From contig BJHH01000001.1 of NCBI GenBank assembly GCA_014192065.1, forward strand, positions 496,001-560,000: a stretch of DNA of 64,000 nucleotides, written 5' to 3'. The notes under the pieces are model-generated. The model made no database searches. It was not told the origin of the DNA and was given only the letters and a program-made list of their open reading frames with translations. Position 1 is the stretch's first letter. Each line of letters begins with the position of its first letter. The translations under genes were made by a program, and so were the position numbers. This document shows, piece after piece, positions 7,958-15,734 of this stretch. This DNA is from Gemmatimonadota bacterium (GTDB taxonomy: Bacteria; Gemmatimonadota; Gemmatimonadetes; Gemmatimonadales; Gemmatimonadaceae).

Positions 7958-10318
7958 TTAGACGATGTTATGTGGTGTGTGCGCCGTGTTAGCCCGCTCG
8001 AGTGCCTGCCAGACTTCTTTCACCACTTCGTTCGTGTGGCCACCCTTTTGCAGCACATTGTCGACGCTGCCGCGCAGACGCTGGCGGTCCTGATCCGTCA
8101 GGTCTTTTGCCGTGTGCACCACCACCGGAATGTCGCGTCCCGTTGAACGTTTGCGCAGTTGCTCAATAAACTCGAAGCCGTCCATCACAGGCATCATCAG
8201 GTCCAAGAGGACCAGGCTTGGCGGACTGCTCTCAATCGCCGCTAGCGCAACGCTTCCGTTCTCTGCCTCCGCAACGCTCCAGCCTTCCTTTTCGAACAGC
8301 CGGCGCATCAGCTTCCGCGCGTCGGCATCGTCTTCCACGATCAGCACATTCTTGAGCCCCGGCGTGGAGCGCACGCGGCGCACGACTTCGGACAGATGTT
8401 CGCGGTCGATGGGTTTGGTGATGTAGCCGGCCGCACCAAGCGACACACTCAAGTTTCGGTCGTCAATAATGGTGGCCACGACCACGGGGATCGCGGCGAG
8501 CACGGGATCTGCCTTCAGTTTCGAGAGCACCGCCCAGCCGTCCATTCCCGGCATCATGATGTCGAGCGTGATGACGTCAGGTGCGACTTCGGCGGCAATG
8601 CGCAAGCCCTCGGCTCCGTTCGCGGCGGTGACCACGCGATATCCGTCCTTGACGAGCATGCGGGTAATCACGTCGCGGGCCGATGGCTCATCGTCGATGA
8701 CGAGCACCGTGGCCGCGTTCGCATCGGACGAGCCGCTCACGACACCAGTACTGTTAGGCGCGTCGTTGGACGACAGCGGGGAATTGGGCAAACGAACGGT
8801 GAAGGTGGTCCCACGTCCGAGTTCACTTGCGACCGTCACGCTCCCGCCCATCAGTTCGGCAAGGTGTTTCGTGATTGCTAGGCCAAGGCCCGTACCACCG
8901 AACCGTTTTGTCGTGGATGACTCGGCCTGCATAAACGGCTGGAAGAGCCGCGAAAGCTGTTCGGGTGACATCCCGATACCGGTATCCCGTACCCGGAACA
9001 CAAAGACATCCTCACCATTAATCACGACTTCCCGATCCACCGACAAGGCCACGACACCTTCTTTGGTGAACTTACTGGCGTTTGAAAGAAGATTGAGCAG
9101 CATCTGTCGGACCTTCACCTGGTCCGCATGGATCACGCCCACGGTGGGCGGCACGTTCACGGTGAGGGAATTCGTGTTTTTATCCAAGAGCGGCTGTACG
9201 GTCTCGGCCACGTCTTGGATGAGATCAGTCACATTGAATGTTTCGAGAAACATTTCCATGCGGCCAGCTTCAATTTTGGTGAGGTCGAGAATGTCGTTGA
9301 TCAGGCCAAGTAAGTGCTTGCCGGAACTGCGGATCTTGTTGAGGTCCGGCAGATATTCGGAATGGCCGGAATCCTTCGCATCTTCACTCAGGATTTCGCT
9401 ATAGCCGATGATCGCATTGAGTGGCGTGCGGAGTTCATGGCTCATGTTCGCCAGGAACTCGCTCTTGGTTTGATTCGCGGCATCTGCCAGAATCTTGGCC
9501 TCTTCAAGTTCTGCCGTGCGCTGCTTCATCGCATCAAGCAGTGCGCTCAGGCGATGCCGCGTATTCGCAAAGGCCTGGGCCAGCACCTCGTATTCCGCCG
9601 CACCGCTGATTTCAGCGGTCAGGTTGCTGGGCCGCAAGTCGCCTTCGCCCAGCGCGACGAGATCACGAGTAAGCGCTGCGAGCGGTCGCGTCACCGCCTT
9701 GGCGGTGGTGACGCTGGAGAGGATGCCGACGGCGAGGGCGGCAATAATGACAAAGCCTAACATGCGCAGGTCGCCGGCGAGCTCGGCGGCAAGCAATGCC
9801 TCGCGGGTATCAAGCCGAATAGCGCCTTCTGCACGCAGCGCTTTCAGCGTGGCGTCCAAGTCGTCCAGCAACGCCGCATTCTTTGCCATCTCCGTGGCGG
9901 CAGCGTCCACTCGACCCAAGACCCGTTCCGCGTGCGCAACGGCCACGCCTATCTCGATGCGGCTTTGCACGAGTCCGAGTTCCTCCAGCCGCTGGCGCTC
10001 GACCGTTGAGAGTTGCGTCAGGCTTACCGCAATGCGACGCAGGCTGTCTGCCTGCTCTCCCAGCAGCCAGTATGTCGCTTCGTCGGTCGGGGTTCCGGTG
10101 GTGGCGTATGCAAACCCGGCAGCACTCTCGCGCAGCATATACAACGCCACTTGCTGGATGGCTTCCTGCTGGATGCGCAGCTCGATCACGAGGTCGCGGT
10201 TCTGTTTTCCGCGTTGCTGCATATTGGTGGCAGCAAAAAGTCCAGCCAGCAGCAGCAGCGCTAATGTCAGTCCAAAGCCAAGGCCCAGCCGGGCGCGAAT
10301 CGTGGAAAGGCGCATCAT
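7958..10318 (-). CDS. Hybrid sensor histidine kinase with two receiver domains
   Basis: 786 residues. Membrane helix 1 (about 11-31) and helix 2 (about 184-204) flank a helical periplasmic domain of CHASE3-like length. A HAMP linker (205-260) and coiled coil precede HisKA with His294 in NMSHELRTP. The HATPase has its N box near LLNLLSNASKFT, a DTGIGM loop (445-450) and FGGTGLGL (473-480). Two receivers follow: Asp586 with Lys635, and Asp706 with Lys758. All key residues are present, so it should autophosphorylate and relay. Its start overlaps the stop of the upstream binding-protein gene (ATGA); the second ATG at 10315 is an alternative start. The adjacent lipoprotein is the likely source of its input signal. 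Confidence 0.93.
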   Translation of the reverse strand: MMRLSTIRARLGLGFGLTLALLLLAGLFAATNMQQRGKQNRDLVIELRIQQEAIQQVALYMLRESAAGFAYATTGTPTDEATYWLLGEQADSLRRIAVSLTQLSTVERQRLEELGLVQSRIEIGVAVAHAERVLGRVDAAATEMAKNAALLDDLDATLKALRAEGAIRLDTREALLAAELAGDLRMLGFVIIAALAVGILSSVTTAKAVTRPLAALTRDLVALGEGDLRPSNLTAEISGAAEYEVLAQAFANTRHRLSALLDAMKQRTAELEEAKILADAANQTKSEFLANMSHELRTPLNAIIGYSEILSEDAKDSGHSEYLPDLNKIRSSGKHLLGLINDILDLTKIEAGRMEMFLETFNVTDLIQDVAETVQPLLDKNTNSLTVNVPPTVGVIHADQVKVRQMLLNLLSNASKFTKEGVVALSVDREVVINGEDVFVFRVRDTGIGMSPEQLSRLFQPFMQAESSTTKRFGGTGLGLAITKHLAELMGGSVTVASELGRGTTFTVRLPNSPLSSNDAPNSTGVVSGSSDANAATVLVIDDEPSARDVITRMLVKDGYRVVTAANGAEGLRIAAEVAPDVITLDIMMPGMDGWAVLSKLKADPVLAAIPVVVATIIDDRNLSVSLGAAGYITKPIDREHLSEVVRRVRSTPGLKNVLIVEDDADARKLMRRLFEKEGWSVAEAENGSVALAAIESSPPSLVLLDLMMPVMDGFEFIEQLRKRSTGRDIPVVVHTAKDLTDQDRQRLRGSVDNVLQKGGHTNEVVKEVWQALERANTAHTPHNIV

Positions 10319-11430
10319 TTGTCCACCCGCTTGATGAGCGCCGATTTTTGTACATCGTGCCGAGCATCGAAGGCTAGGGGACCACCAATGCCATCGTAGG
10401 CTGGAAGTTCCTTGCCCACGGACTCGATGTAATTGCGGATTTGTGTTCGATCAGGACCTACGGCTCTCACGGCGAGCCCAATAAGCATTGCCGCGTCAAA
10501 CGCCATCGCGGCCCTTTGATCGGGCTGCATCTTAAACGCGGCGACGTAGGCTTTGACGAACTCGTTCCCCAGCGGCGATGCGACTTCACGTGAGTTGAAG
10601 TACGAAACGTACCACGCCGATGGGAACTCTGCCGCATGCTCTTCCATGCCCGCCAGATCGTCGCCTCCGACAATGGGGATTGTTACACCAAGGGTTTTGA
10701 GGGCTCGCAACAGCTCAACCGCCCACGGTGCGTCTCCCGGGAATACGATGACGTCCGGATTCAGCTTTTTAAGGTACGCGGCATACACGGCGAAGGTGAG
10801 CGAGTCACGTACGCTGAAAGGAAGGGGAGTGCGCGAGACGATCGTTCCATTGCCGGCCTGGAACGCTTCAATGAAAACTTTCGCGAAATCGCGACCGTAC
10901 GAACTGCTCTTGTAGACAACGCTAGCGCGTTTCAGTCGGAGTGTGTCGAGAAGAAACCGAGCGACAGTCTTCGCATTTTGATTGTCGTTGGGGACGATAC
11001 GGAACAGCCAGTGATTGAGGCCAGACAAGCCAGGGCTCGTTGCTGTCGGCGAGATTGCTACGACGGCGTTGCGGCCAGCATGTTCTTGGTCGGAGTACAC
11101 GCCAGCCGCTGCGTATGCCTCACCGCTCGTGCGCGGACCGACCACGCCGATCACGTTCGGGTCATCACGCAAGTGATTCGCGACTGTAATGGGATCCTCA
11201 AGATCTGGCGGAGCCGTAATCACGCGAAAGGTTCTGCGCCCTCCCTGCTCGGCGTTCAAGAAGTTCACGGCGATCTGCGCACCGTACATCAGCGCGATAC
11301 CCGCGTTGCCTTCCTCGCGCGGATTGTAGGCCGCACCAATCCCGAGCTCTTTTGTCACGCCCTTACTGTTCGAGCAGCCGCCAGCGAATACCGTCAGTCC
11401 AAGAAATGCAATGAATACGTTTCTATGCAT
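10315..11430 (-). CDS. Periplasmic-binding lipoprotein, branched-chain amino acid receptor type
   Basis: 371 residues from ATG 11430. A short signal peptide ends in FAGGC (Cys16), a loose lipobox. The mature part matches type-1 periplasmic-binding folds (LivJ/Peripla_BP_6): AYNPREEGNAGIALMYGAQIAVNFLN, VIGVVGPRTSGEAYAAAGVY, ISPTATSPGLSG, and VVYKSSSYGRDFAKVFIEAF. No ABC permease or ATPase gene is nearby. It is instead translationally coupled to a hybrid histidine kinase, so a sensory role (ligand presentation to the kinase) is more likely than transport. Candidate ligands are amino acids, amides or small aromatic acids; none can be chosen from sequence. A longer in-frame start at 11541 would place residues before the signal peptide and was rejected. 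Confidence 0.85.
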   Translation of the reverse strand: MHRNVFIAFLGLTVFAGGCSNSKGVTKELGIGAAYNPREEGNAGIALMYGAQIAVNFLNAEQGGRRTFRVITAPPDLEDPITVANHLRDDPNVIGVVGPRTSGEAYAAAGVYSDQEHAGRNAVVAISPTATSPGLSGLNHWLFRIVPNDNQNAKTVARFLLDTLRLKRASVVYKSSSYGRDFAKVFIEAFQAGNGTIVSRTPLPFSVRDSLTFAVYAAYLKKLNPDVIVFPGDAPWAVELLRALKTLGVTIPIVGGDDLAGMEEHAAEFPSAWYVSYFNSREVASPLGNEFVKAYVAAFKMQPDQRAAMAFDAAMLIGLAVRAVGPDRTQIRNYIESVGKELPAYDGIGGPLAFDARHDVQKSALIKRVDK

Positions 11431-11656
11431 AGGTGTGTTCGAAGACCTTGTAGGGGGCGTTGTCGGACGCAGGTGGCCACGCGTCGCGTATTCTATAAAA
11501 GTGTGTGGCGAAGTTGGAAGATGGCAAGTGGAGAATGCCACACCACCAGTGCATCGCAGAAGGGACCGCGAGAGAGCGGGTCCGGCGGCAGGTATCGTAG
11601 AGGGTGAGGTAGCCGCCCGATGCCCCCCCCCCCCCCTGCGGCGATATCGGGCGCGC
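11431..11656. other. Intergenic region with a 14-base poly-C tract
   Basis: This gap of 226 bases separates DUF2177 from the binding-protein operon. It holds the expected promoter of that operon, but I cannot place it with confidence; an AT-rich TTCTATAAAA at about 11491 is the best candidate region. A homopolymer of 14 C lies at 11623-11636. The hairpin at the end of the DUF2177 gene overlaps the right edge. Confidence 0.6.
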
Positions 11657-11665
11657 TCAGCGCGC
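11651..11665 (-). terminator. GC-only hairpin containing the DUF2177 stop codon
   Basis: GCGCGC, a three-base loop TCA, then GCGCGC. On the minus strand the loop is the TGA stop of DUF2177. There is no T tract, so it could be a weak terminator or an mRNA 3'-end stabiliser. Confidence 0.4.
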
Positions 11666-12055
11666 GACGGCGTACCCCACCGAGGAGGCCACGGCGGTCA
11701 GCGCGATGCCCCACGCCAAGTCTACGAGTACGATGATCAGCGGAAAGTCGCGGATCAGCGCGAGGCTGGTCAGGTCGTAGGTGGCGTACGCCGCCAGCCC
11801 GAAGAACGCACCGAGCGCAAGTGCACGCCCAAACGAACGCCGCTCAGCGGCAGGCATGACGACGAACACGACCACCGCAGTCACGTACAGGACGTAGAAG
11901 AGCAGTGCCGGCACCCACTTCACATCGGGGCGGAGCAGGGTGCCCATATGCTTTGCGTAGAAACCCTTGGCCACCACACCGAGCCAGACGAGGTCGAGCG
12001 CGAACATCGTCGCACCCGTCGCGGCGAACGCCTTGAGGAAAGTGATCGTGTTCAT
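11657..12055 (-). CDS. DUF2177 membrane protein
   Basis: 132 residues with four predicted membrane helices. It begins NTITFLKAFAATGATMFALDLVWLGVV and includes ATYDLTSLALIRDFP, which together match DUF2177. The family often lies near photolyase, B12-type MerR or lipid genes, but its biochemistry is unknown. Its ATG overlaps the stop of the SRPBCC gene, making it the third gene of the leftward arm of the MerR-B12 divergon. Regulation by that MerR protein is inferred from this arrangement. Confidence 0.85.
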   Translation of the reverse strand: MNTITFLKAFAATGATMFALDLVWLGVVAKGFYAKHMGTLLRPDVKWVPALLFYVLYVTAVVVFVVMPAAERRSFGRALALGAFFGLAAYATYDLTSLALIRDFPLIIVLVDLAWGIALTAVASSVGYAVAR

Positions 12056-12528
12056 GCGGAACTCCTGGCGGAGCCGAACTGCTCCGCGATGATGGTGGTG
12101 CGATAGTCGAAGATCGCGCGCAGCTGGTGCCGCACGACGAGCCAGTGGATGAGCCTGCCGAGCGGTCCAAAGGGCAGCCGGTACTCCACGTCATCGGTCA
12201 TCTCGACGCCGCCGTCCACGGAGCGAAAGAGATGGCGATGGTACCAGCGCGAATACGGCCCGGTGATCTGCTCGTCGGCAAAGTGCGAGCCGTCGGCATG
12301 CTCGGCGTATTCGGTGATCCGCGATTCCCAGGCCATCGGAATTCCATGGAGGCTCAGCCGATATCGAATCCGGGTGCCCTCGCGAACCGTCTCGTCGCTG
12401 GTGGACGTGATGCGAAATCCTAGCCACGGCGGCGTGATCGTCTCGAGGTTGCGCGGGTTCCTGAAGAACGCGAACACCTCCGGCAGCGTGCCCGGCAGGA
12501 TGGTCGTGCGCGTGAGCCGGTGCGTCAT
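12052..12528 (-). CDS. SRPBCC (START-like) ligand-binding protein
   Basis: 158 residues from ATG 12528 ([13 protein letters not shown]). The sequence follows the polyketide-cyclase/START-like pattern: ILPGTLPEVFAFFRNPRNLETITPPWLGFRI at the N-terminus, then alternating strands and a C-terminal helix (IHWLVVRHQLRAIFDYR). Proteins of this fold enclose hydrophobic ligands such as lipids. It overlaps both neighbours by four bases (MerR upstream, DUF2177 downstream), so it is tightly co-translated. Residues before this ATG lie inside the MerR gene and were excluded. A lipid- or isoprenoid-related role fits the lipid genes in the opposite arm but is not shown. Confidence 0.85.
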   Translation of the reverse strand: MTHRLTRTTILPGTLPEVFAFFRNPRNLETITPPWLGFRITSTSDETVREGTRIRYRLSLHGIPMAWESRITEYAEHADGSHFADEQITGPYSRWYHRHLFRSVDGGVEMTDDVEYRLPFGPLGRLIHWLVVRHQLRAIFDYRTTIIAEQFGSARSSA

Positions 12529-13478
12529 GAGGCCTGCGCCGCGCGCGCGAGTACGCGACGCATGCCGGCGATGCTGTCGCACACGACGATGCCCGGCTGC
12601 TCCAGCGATTTCGTCATCTTGACCGCCAGTGCGCCCCCGGTGAGTACTGGGATCGTAGCCGGCATCGAGGCGCGCACTGCGTGCACTTCGCGAACCACCG
12701 CCGCCGGGTTAGAGCTATGCACGATGCTCAGCGCGACGGCGTCGGCGCGGCTCGTTGCCGCCCCCGCCACGATGTCGGCGGCGGGGACGTCCACGCCCAG
12801 ATAGATGATCGTCCACCCGTCCAGGGCGGCCGCGGTCGCGGCCAGGGCGGCACCGACGGCATGGCGCTCCCCCGCCGGTGTCGCGACGAGCAAGCGCCGT
12901 GCGGCGGGCGTTTCCGGCATCGAACGCAGGGCTTCGAAGATGATGGCCAGGACGGCCGCCGTCGCTAAATGCTCGTGGGCAATCGTCAGCTGCCCGGACC
13001 GCCACTCGTCGCCGATCCGATGCATGAGGGTCGGGACGATCTCCCGAAGAAATGCGGGAATGCCGAACAAAGCGATCGTGCGCCGCAGTTCGCGATCGAG
13101 GCTTGAGCCGTCCAGCGCACGGGTGTGCGCGAGTGCCGCTTCGACGAACTCAGTATGTACGGCTTCATCGGCGTGTGCCGGCGGGGCGGGGCGGTGTGCC
13201 TCATCAGCCGCGACGAGCAGCTCGAGTTCGGCGGTCGGGAGGCTTGCGACCGTCTTGATGCCGCGCCCATGCTTCGTGGCCGCCGCGAGGAGGAGAAAGC
13301 GATCGACCTGGGCGTCAGAATAGAGGCGCTGGCCACCCGGCGTGCGTTCCGGCTCGACCGCCGCGTAGCGCCGCTCCCACGCCCGAAGAACGTCACGCGA
13401 CAGTCCCGTACGCTCAGCGACCACCGCTATTGGGTGGCCGGGGCTTGCCTGGCGTGGTTTTTGTGGCTTGCTTAGCAT
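12525..13478 (-). CDS. MerR-family regulator with B12-binding domain (CarH/LitR-like)
   Basis: 317 residues. Residues 16-85 form a MerR winged helix ([24 protein letters not shown], then [13 protein letters not shown]). The middle helical domain has the signature W-x9-EH (Trp159, Glu169-His170) of CarH photoreceptors, where these residues contact adenosylcobalamin. The C-terminal Rossmann domain has E204-x-H206-x-x-G209, with His206 as the expected lower cobalt ligand. By analogy with CarH/LitR it should bind adenosylcobalamin, repress as an oligomer in the dark and release DNA after light breaks the Co-C bond. An extra TTG start at 13481 is possible. It heads the leftward arm and sits next to interleaved inverted repeats that probably are its operator. 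Confidence 0.9.
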   Translation of the reverse strand: MLSKPQKPRQASPGHPIAVVAERTGLSRDVLRAWERRYAAVEPERTPGGQRLYSDAQVDRFLLLAAATKHGRGIKTVASLPTAELELLVAADEAHRPAPPAHADEAVHTEFVEAALAHTRALDGSSLDRELRRTIALFGIPAFLREIVPTLMHRIGDEWRSGQLTIAHEHLATAAVLAIIFEALRSMPETPAARRLLVATPAGERHAVGAALAATAAALDGWTIIYLGVDVPAADIVAGAATSRADAVALSIVHSSNPAAVVREVHAVRASMPATIPVLTGGALAVKMTKSLEQPGIVVCDSIAGMRRVLARAAQAS

Positions 13479-13615
13479 CAACTAATAGTAGCAAACTGTC
13501 TAAGCTTTGTCAAGGTATAGACATAGACAAAGCCTTGACAATAGGCCGAAAATTGGTAAATATAAGGGTCCACAGTTCGACAGTTTCACGACACCCAACC
13601 CAAAGGTCACCCAAC
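13479..13615. promoter_or_regulatory. Divergent promoter/operator region of the MerR-B12 divergon
   Basis: Leftward promoter: TTGACA (13513-13508, minus strand), 17-base spacer, TACTAT (13490-13485), only 6 bases before the regulator's ATG. Rightward promoter: TTGACA (13535-13540) with AT-rich -10 candidates at 13557-13566. Two overlapping perfect inverted repeats cover both -35 boxes: GCTTTGTC (13504-13511)/GACAAAGC (13526-13533) and TTGTCAAGG (13507-13515)/CCTTGACAA (13533-13541). This is a plausible CarH-type operator that would repress both arms. Confidence 0.7.
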
Positions 13616-14134
13616 ATGTTCAGCTCGAAGATGGTTGTTCTTTCTCTCGCAGGCCTGATGCTCTCGGCGACGTCTGCCAGCGCACAGGCGGCCGATCACA
13701 GCGCGATGAAGATGGACAAGACGATCGTGGACGTGGCCGTCGAGAACGGCTCGTTCAAAACGCTGGTGACGGCGCTCAAGGCCGCCGACCTGGTCGGAGC
13801 GCTTTCCGGAAAGGGGCCGTTCACGGTGTTCGCCCCGACGGACGCGGCATTCGCGAAGCTCCCGGCCGGCACGATCGACGCGCTCCTCAAGGACCCGAAG
13901 AAGCTGGCCTCGATCCTCACGTACCACGTCGTGTCGGGCAAGGTGATGGCTGCCGATGTGATCAAGGGCAACGGCGCGAAGCCGGCAACGCTGAACGGCG
14001 CCGCGCTCGACATCACGGTGAAGGGTGGCAAGGTGTACGTGAATGGCGCGCAGGTCACGATGGCTGACGTCGTCGGCTCGAACGGCGTCATCCACGTGAT
14101 CGACGCAGTCGTCCTGCCGCCGGCCGCGAAGTAA
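13616..14134 (+). CDS. Secreted fasciclin (FAS1) domain protein
   Basis: 172 residues with a signal peptide (hydrophobic core about 6-18, cleavage near ATSASAQA). A single FAS1 domain (about 35-170) shows the H1 and H2 motifs [15 protein letters not shown] and [15 protein letters not shown] and ends [16 protein letters not shown]1 domains mediate adhesion or ligand binding at cell surfaces. It is the first gene of the rightward arm controlled from the MerR-B12 promoter region, and its stop overlaps the next start (TAATG). Placing a FAS1 protein at the head of a lipid-modification operon is odd. Secreted FAS1 proteins near photooxidative-stress regulators are seen elsewhere, so a stress role is a reasonable guess. 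Confidence 0.92.
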   Translation: MFSSKMVVLSLAGLMLSATSASAQAADHSAMKMDKTIVDVAVENGSFKTLVTALKAADLVGALSGKGPFTVFAPTDAAFAKLPAGTIDALLKDPKKLASILTYHVVSGKVMAADVIKGNGAKPATLNGAALDITVKGGKVYVNGAQVTMADVVGSNGVIHVIDAVVLPPAAK

Positions 14135-14721
14135 TGCTCATCGGTCTGCTGCTCGTGACGGCGCTCGCGAACGACGTACCCGCGGCTGCTCCGGCAGTTG
14201 CCTTTTTATCCGCTCCACGGGGGACGACCGGATCTGTGGGGGATTCCGTTCGCCAGTTTCCGCGTGTGGACGGCTCGAACCTCGAGGGGAAGCGTTTTGC
14301 GCTGCCCGGCGATTTCGAGGCGGAGTACAACGTTGTAGTCGTGGCGTTCCGTCGCGAGCAGCAGGCCGACGTCGACGCCTGGCTCCCCTTTCTGCGCGAG
14401 CAGAAACTGGCGGAGCGAGGCGTCCGGGTGTACGAACTGCCCACGCTCAACCGGTCGTATCGGATGATGCGGGGCTTCATTGATGGCGGCATGTCGCGTG
14501 GCATCCCGGAAAAGGCGACGCGTGAGGCGACCATTACGCTCTACATCGACAAGTCTCCATTCAAGAAGGCGCTGAAGATTGCATCCGAGGACCGCATCGT
14601 CGCGCTGATCGTGGCGCGTGACGGTCGCGTGCTCTGGCGTGAGGATGGTCGGTTCACGCCAGCCGCCGGCGCGGGGCTCGCGGCGGCGCTCGATTCACTC
14701 AAGGTCAGATCGGCGCCATGA
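14134..14721 (+). CDS. Exported thioredoxin-fold-like protein of unknown role
   Basis: 195 residues with a probable short signal peptide (LIGLLLVTALANDVPA). The remainder has the strand-helix order of thioredoxin-like folds: FALPGDFEAEYNVVVVAFRRE, a helix, VRVYELPTLNRSYRMMRGF, and late strands RIVALIVARDGRVLWREDGRF. No CxxC motif is present, so it is not a classical redox thioredoxin; it recalls ATP10-like or peroxiredoxin-like folds lacking redox cysteines. The start codon shares a base with the fasciclin stop, and its own stop overlaps the desaturase start. Its function within the lipid operon is unknown. Confidence 0.7.
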   Translation: MLIGLLLVTALANDVPAAAPAVAFLSAPRGTTGSVGDSVRQFPRVDGSNLEGKRFALPGDFEAEYNVVVVAFRREQQADVDAWLPFLREQKLAERGVRVYELPTLNRSYRMMRGFIDGGMSRGIPEKATREATITLYIDKSPFKKALKIASEDRIVALIVARDGRVLWREDGRFTPAAGAGLAAALDSLKVRSAP

Positions 14722-15704
14722 CCGGCGAACTGGGCGGCGTCTCAGGCCCGATTCGCCACGCCTTGGTGACCGTTCGGCAGTGGTTCGACTCGGACTATTT
14801 CCCCGAGGGCGCTCAGGCGGTGCGCGAGCGACCGGACCGGTTCGAGTTCCGGCGCTGCCTGCCGTTCCTGTTCATCCACCTGGGCTGCATCGGCCTGATC
14901 TGGGCCGGGTGGAGCTGGACCGCCGTCGCCGTGGCCGCTGCGCTCTACTGGGTGCGGATGTTCGCGATCACTGCGTTCTACCACCGCTACTTCTCGCACC
15001 GCACCTTCAGCACGTCGCGTTGGGGGCAGTTTGCGTTCGCGGCGTTGGGTAACACCGCCGTGCAGCGGGGTGCCCTTTGGTGGGCTGCCGTGCACCGCCA
15101 CCACCACAAGCACGCCGACACGGAACACGATGTGCATTCGCCGGGCATGAAGGGTTTCGCCTGGGCGCACATCGGATGGATGACGAGCAGCCGGAACTTT
15201 CCCACTAACTACGACGTGATCCGTGACCTCGCAAAGTTTCCGGAGCTGGTCTTCCTCAATCGCTTCGACCTCGTCGTGCCGGCACTCTATGCCGCGGCCC
15301 TCTACGGTGTCGGCGAACTCCTGCGCGTCGCCGCTCCCGGCCTGGACACTTCGGGTGCGCAACTGGTGGTCTGGGGCTTCTTCGTCAGCACCGTCGTGCT
15401 CCTCCACGGCACGCTCTTCATTAACTCGATGGCGCATGTCTTCGGCGGACGCCGGTTTCACACCCGTGACGACAGTCGCAACAACTTCCTGCTCGCCGTC
15501 ATCACCCTCGGCGAAGGCTGGCACAACAACCACCATCGGTTCATGGGCGCCGCTCGCCAGGGCTTCTATTGGTGGGAGTTCGATCCCACTTGGTATGCGC
15601 TCAAGGCGCTCTCCTGGACGGGGCTGATCTGGGACCTGAAGCCCGTGCCACAGAGTGTGTATGTGGACGCCGAATCGCAGCGTCGGCGCGCCCGCGCCGC
15701 CTGA
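14718..15704 (+). CDS. Membrane fatty-acid desaturase (acyl-lipid/acyl-CoA delta-9 type)
   Basis: 328 residues with the three histidine boxes of the membrane di-iron desaturases: HRYFSH (89-94), HRHHH (126-130) and HNNHH (269-273). Hydrophobic segments flank them (about 50-85 and 185-240). It should insert a cis double bond into acyl chains at the cytoplasmic membrane, using electrons from an unidentified donor. The unsaturated product is the natural substrate for the cyclopropane-synthase-like methyltransferase three genes downstream. The start overlaps the upstream stop (ATGA). Thirty bases separate it from the flavin oxidoreductase gene. Confidence 0.92.
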   Translation: MTGELGGVSGPIRHALVTVRQWFDSDYFPEGAQAVRERPDRFEFRRCLPFLFIHLGCIGLIWAGWSWTAVAVAAALYWVRMFAITAFYHRYFSHRTFSTSRWGQFAFAALGNTAVQRGALWWAAVHRHHHKHADTEHDVHSPGMKGFAWAHIGWMTSSRNFPTNYDVIRDLAKFPELVFLNRFDLVVPALYAAALYGVGELLRVAAPGLDTSGAQLVVWGFFVSTVVLLHGTLFINSMAHVFGGRRFHTRDDSRNNFLLAVITLGEGWHNNHHRFMGAARQGFYWWEFDPTWYALKALSWTGLIWDLKPVPQSVYVDAESQRRRARAA

Positions 15705-15734
15705 ACACAACGTGAACGCCGGGCAGGCCGTTTC

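Noticed and set aside
10315-11430. Binding protein of an ABC amino-acid importer.
   Set aside because: No permease or ATPase genes are nearby; the gene is coupled to a histidine kinase instead.
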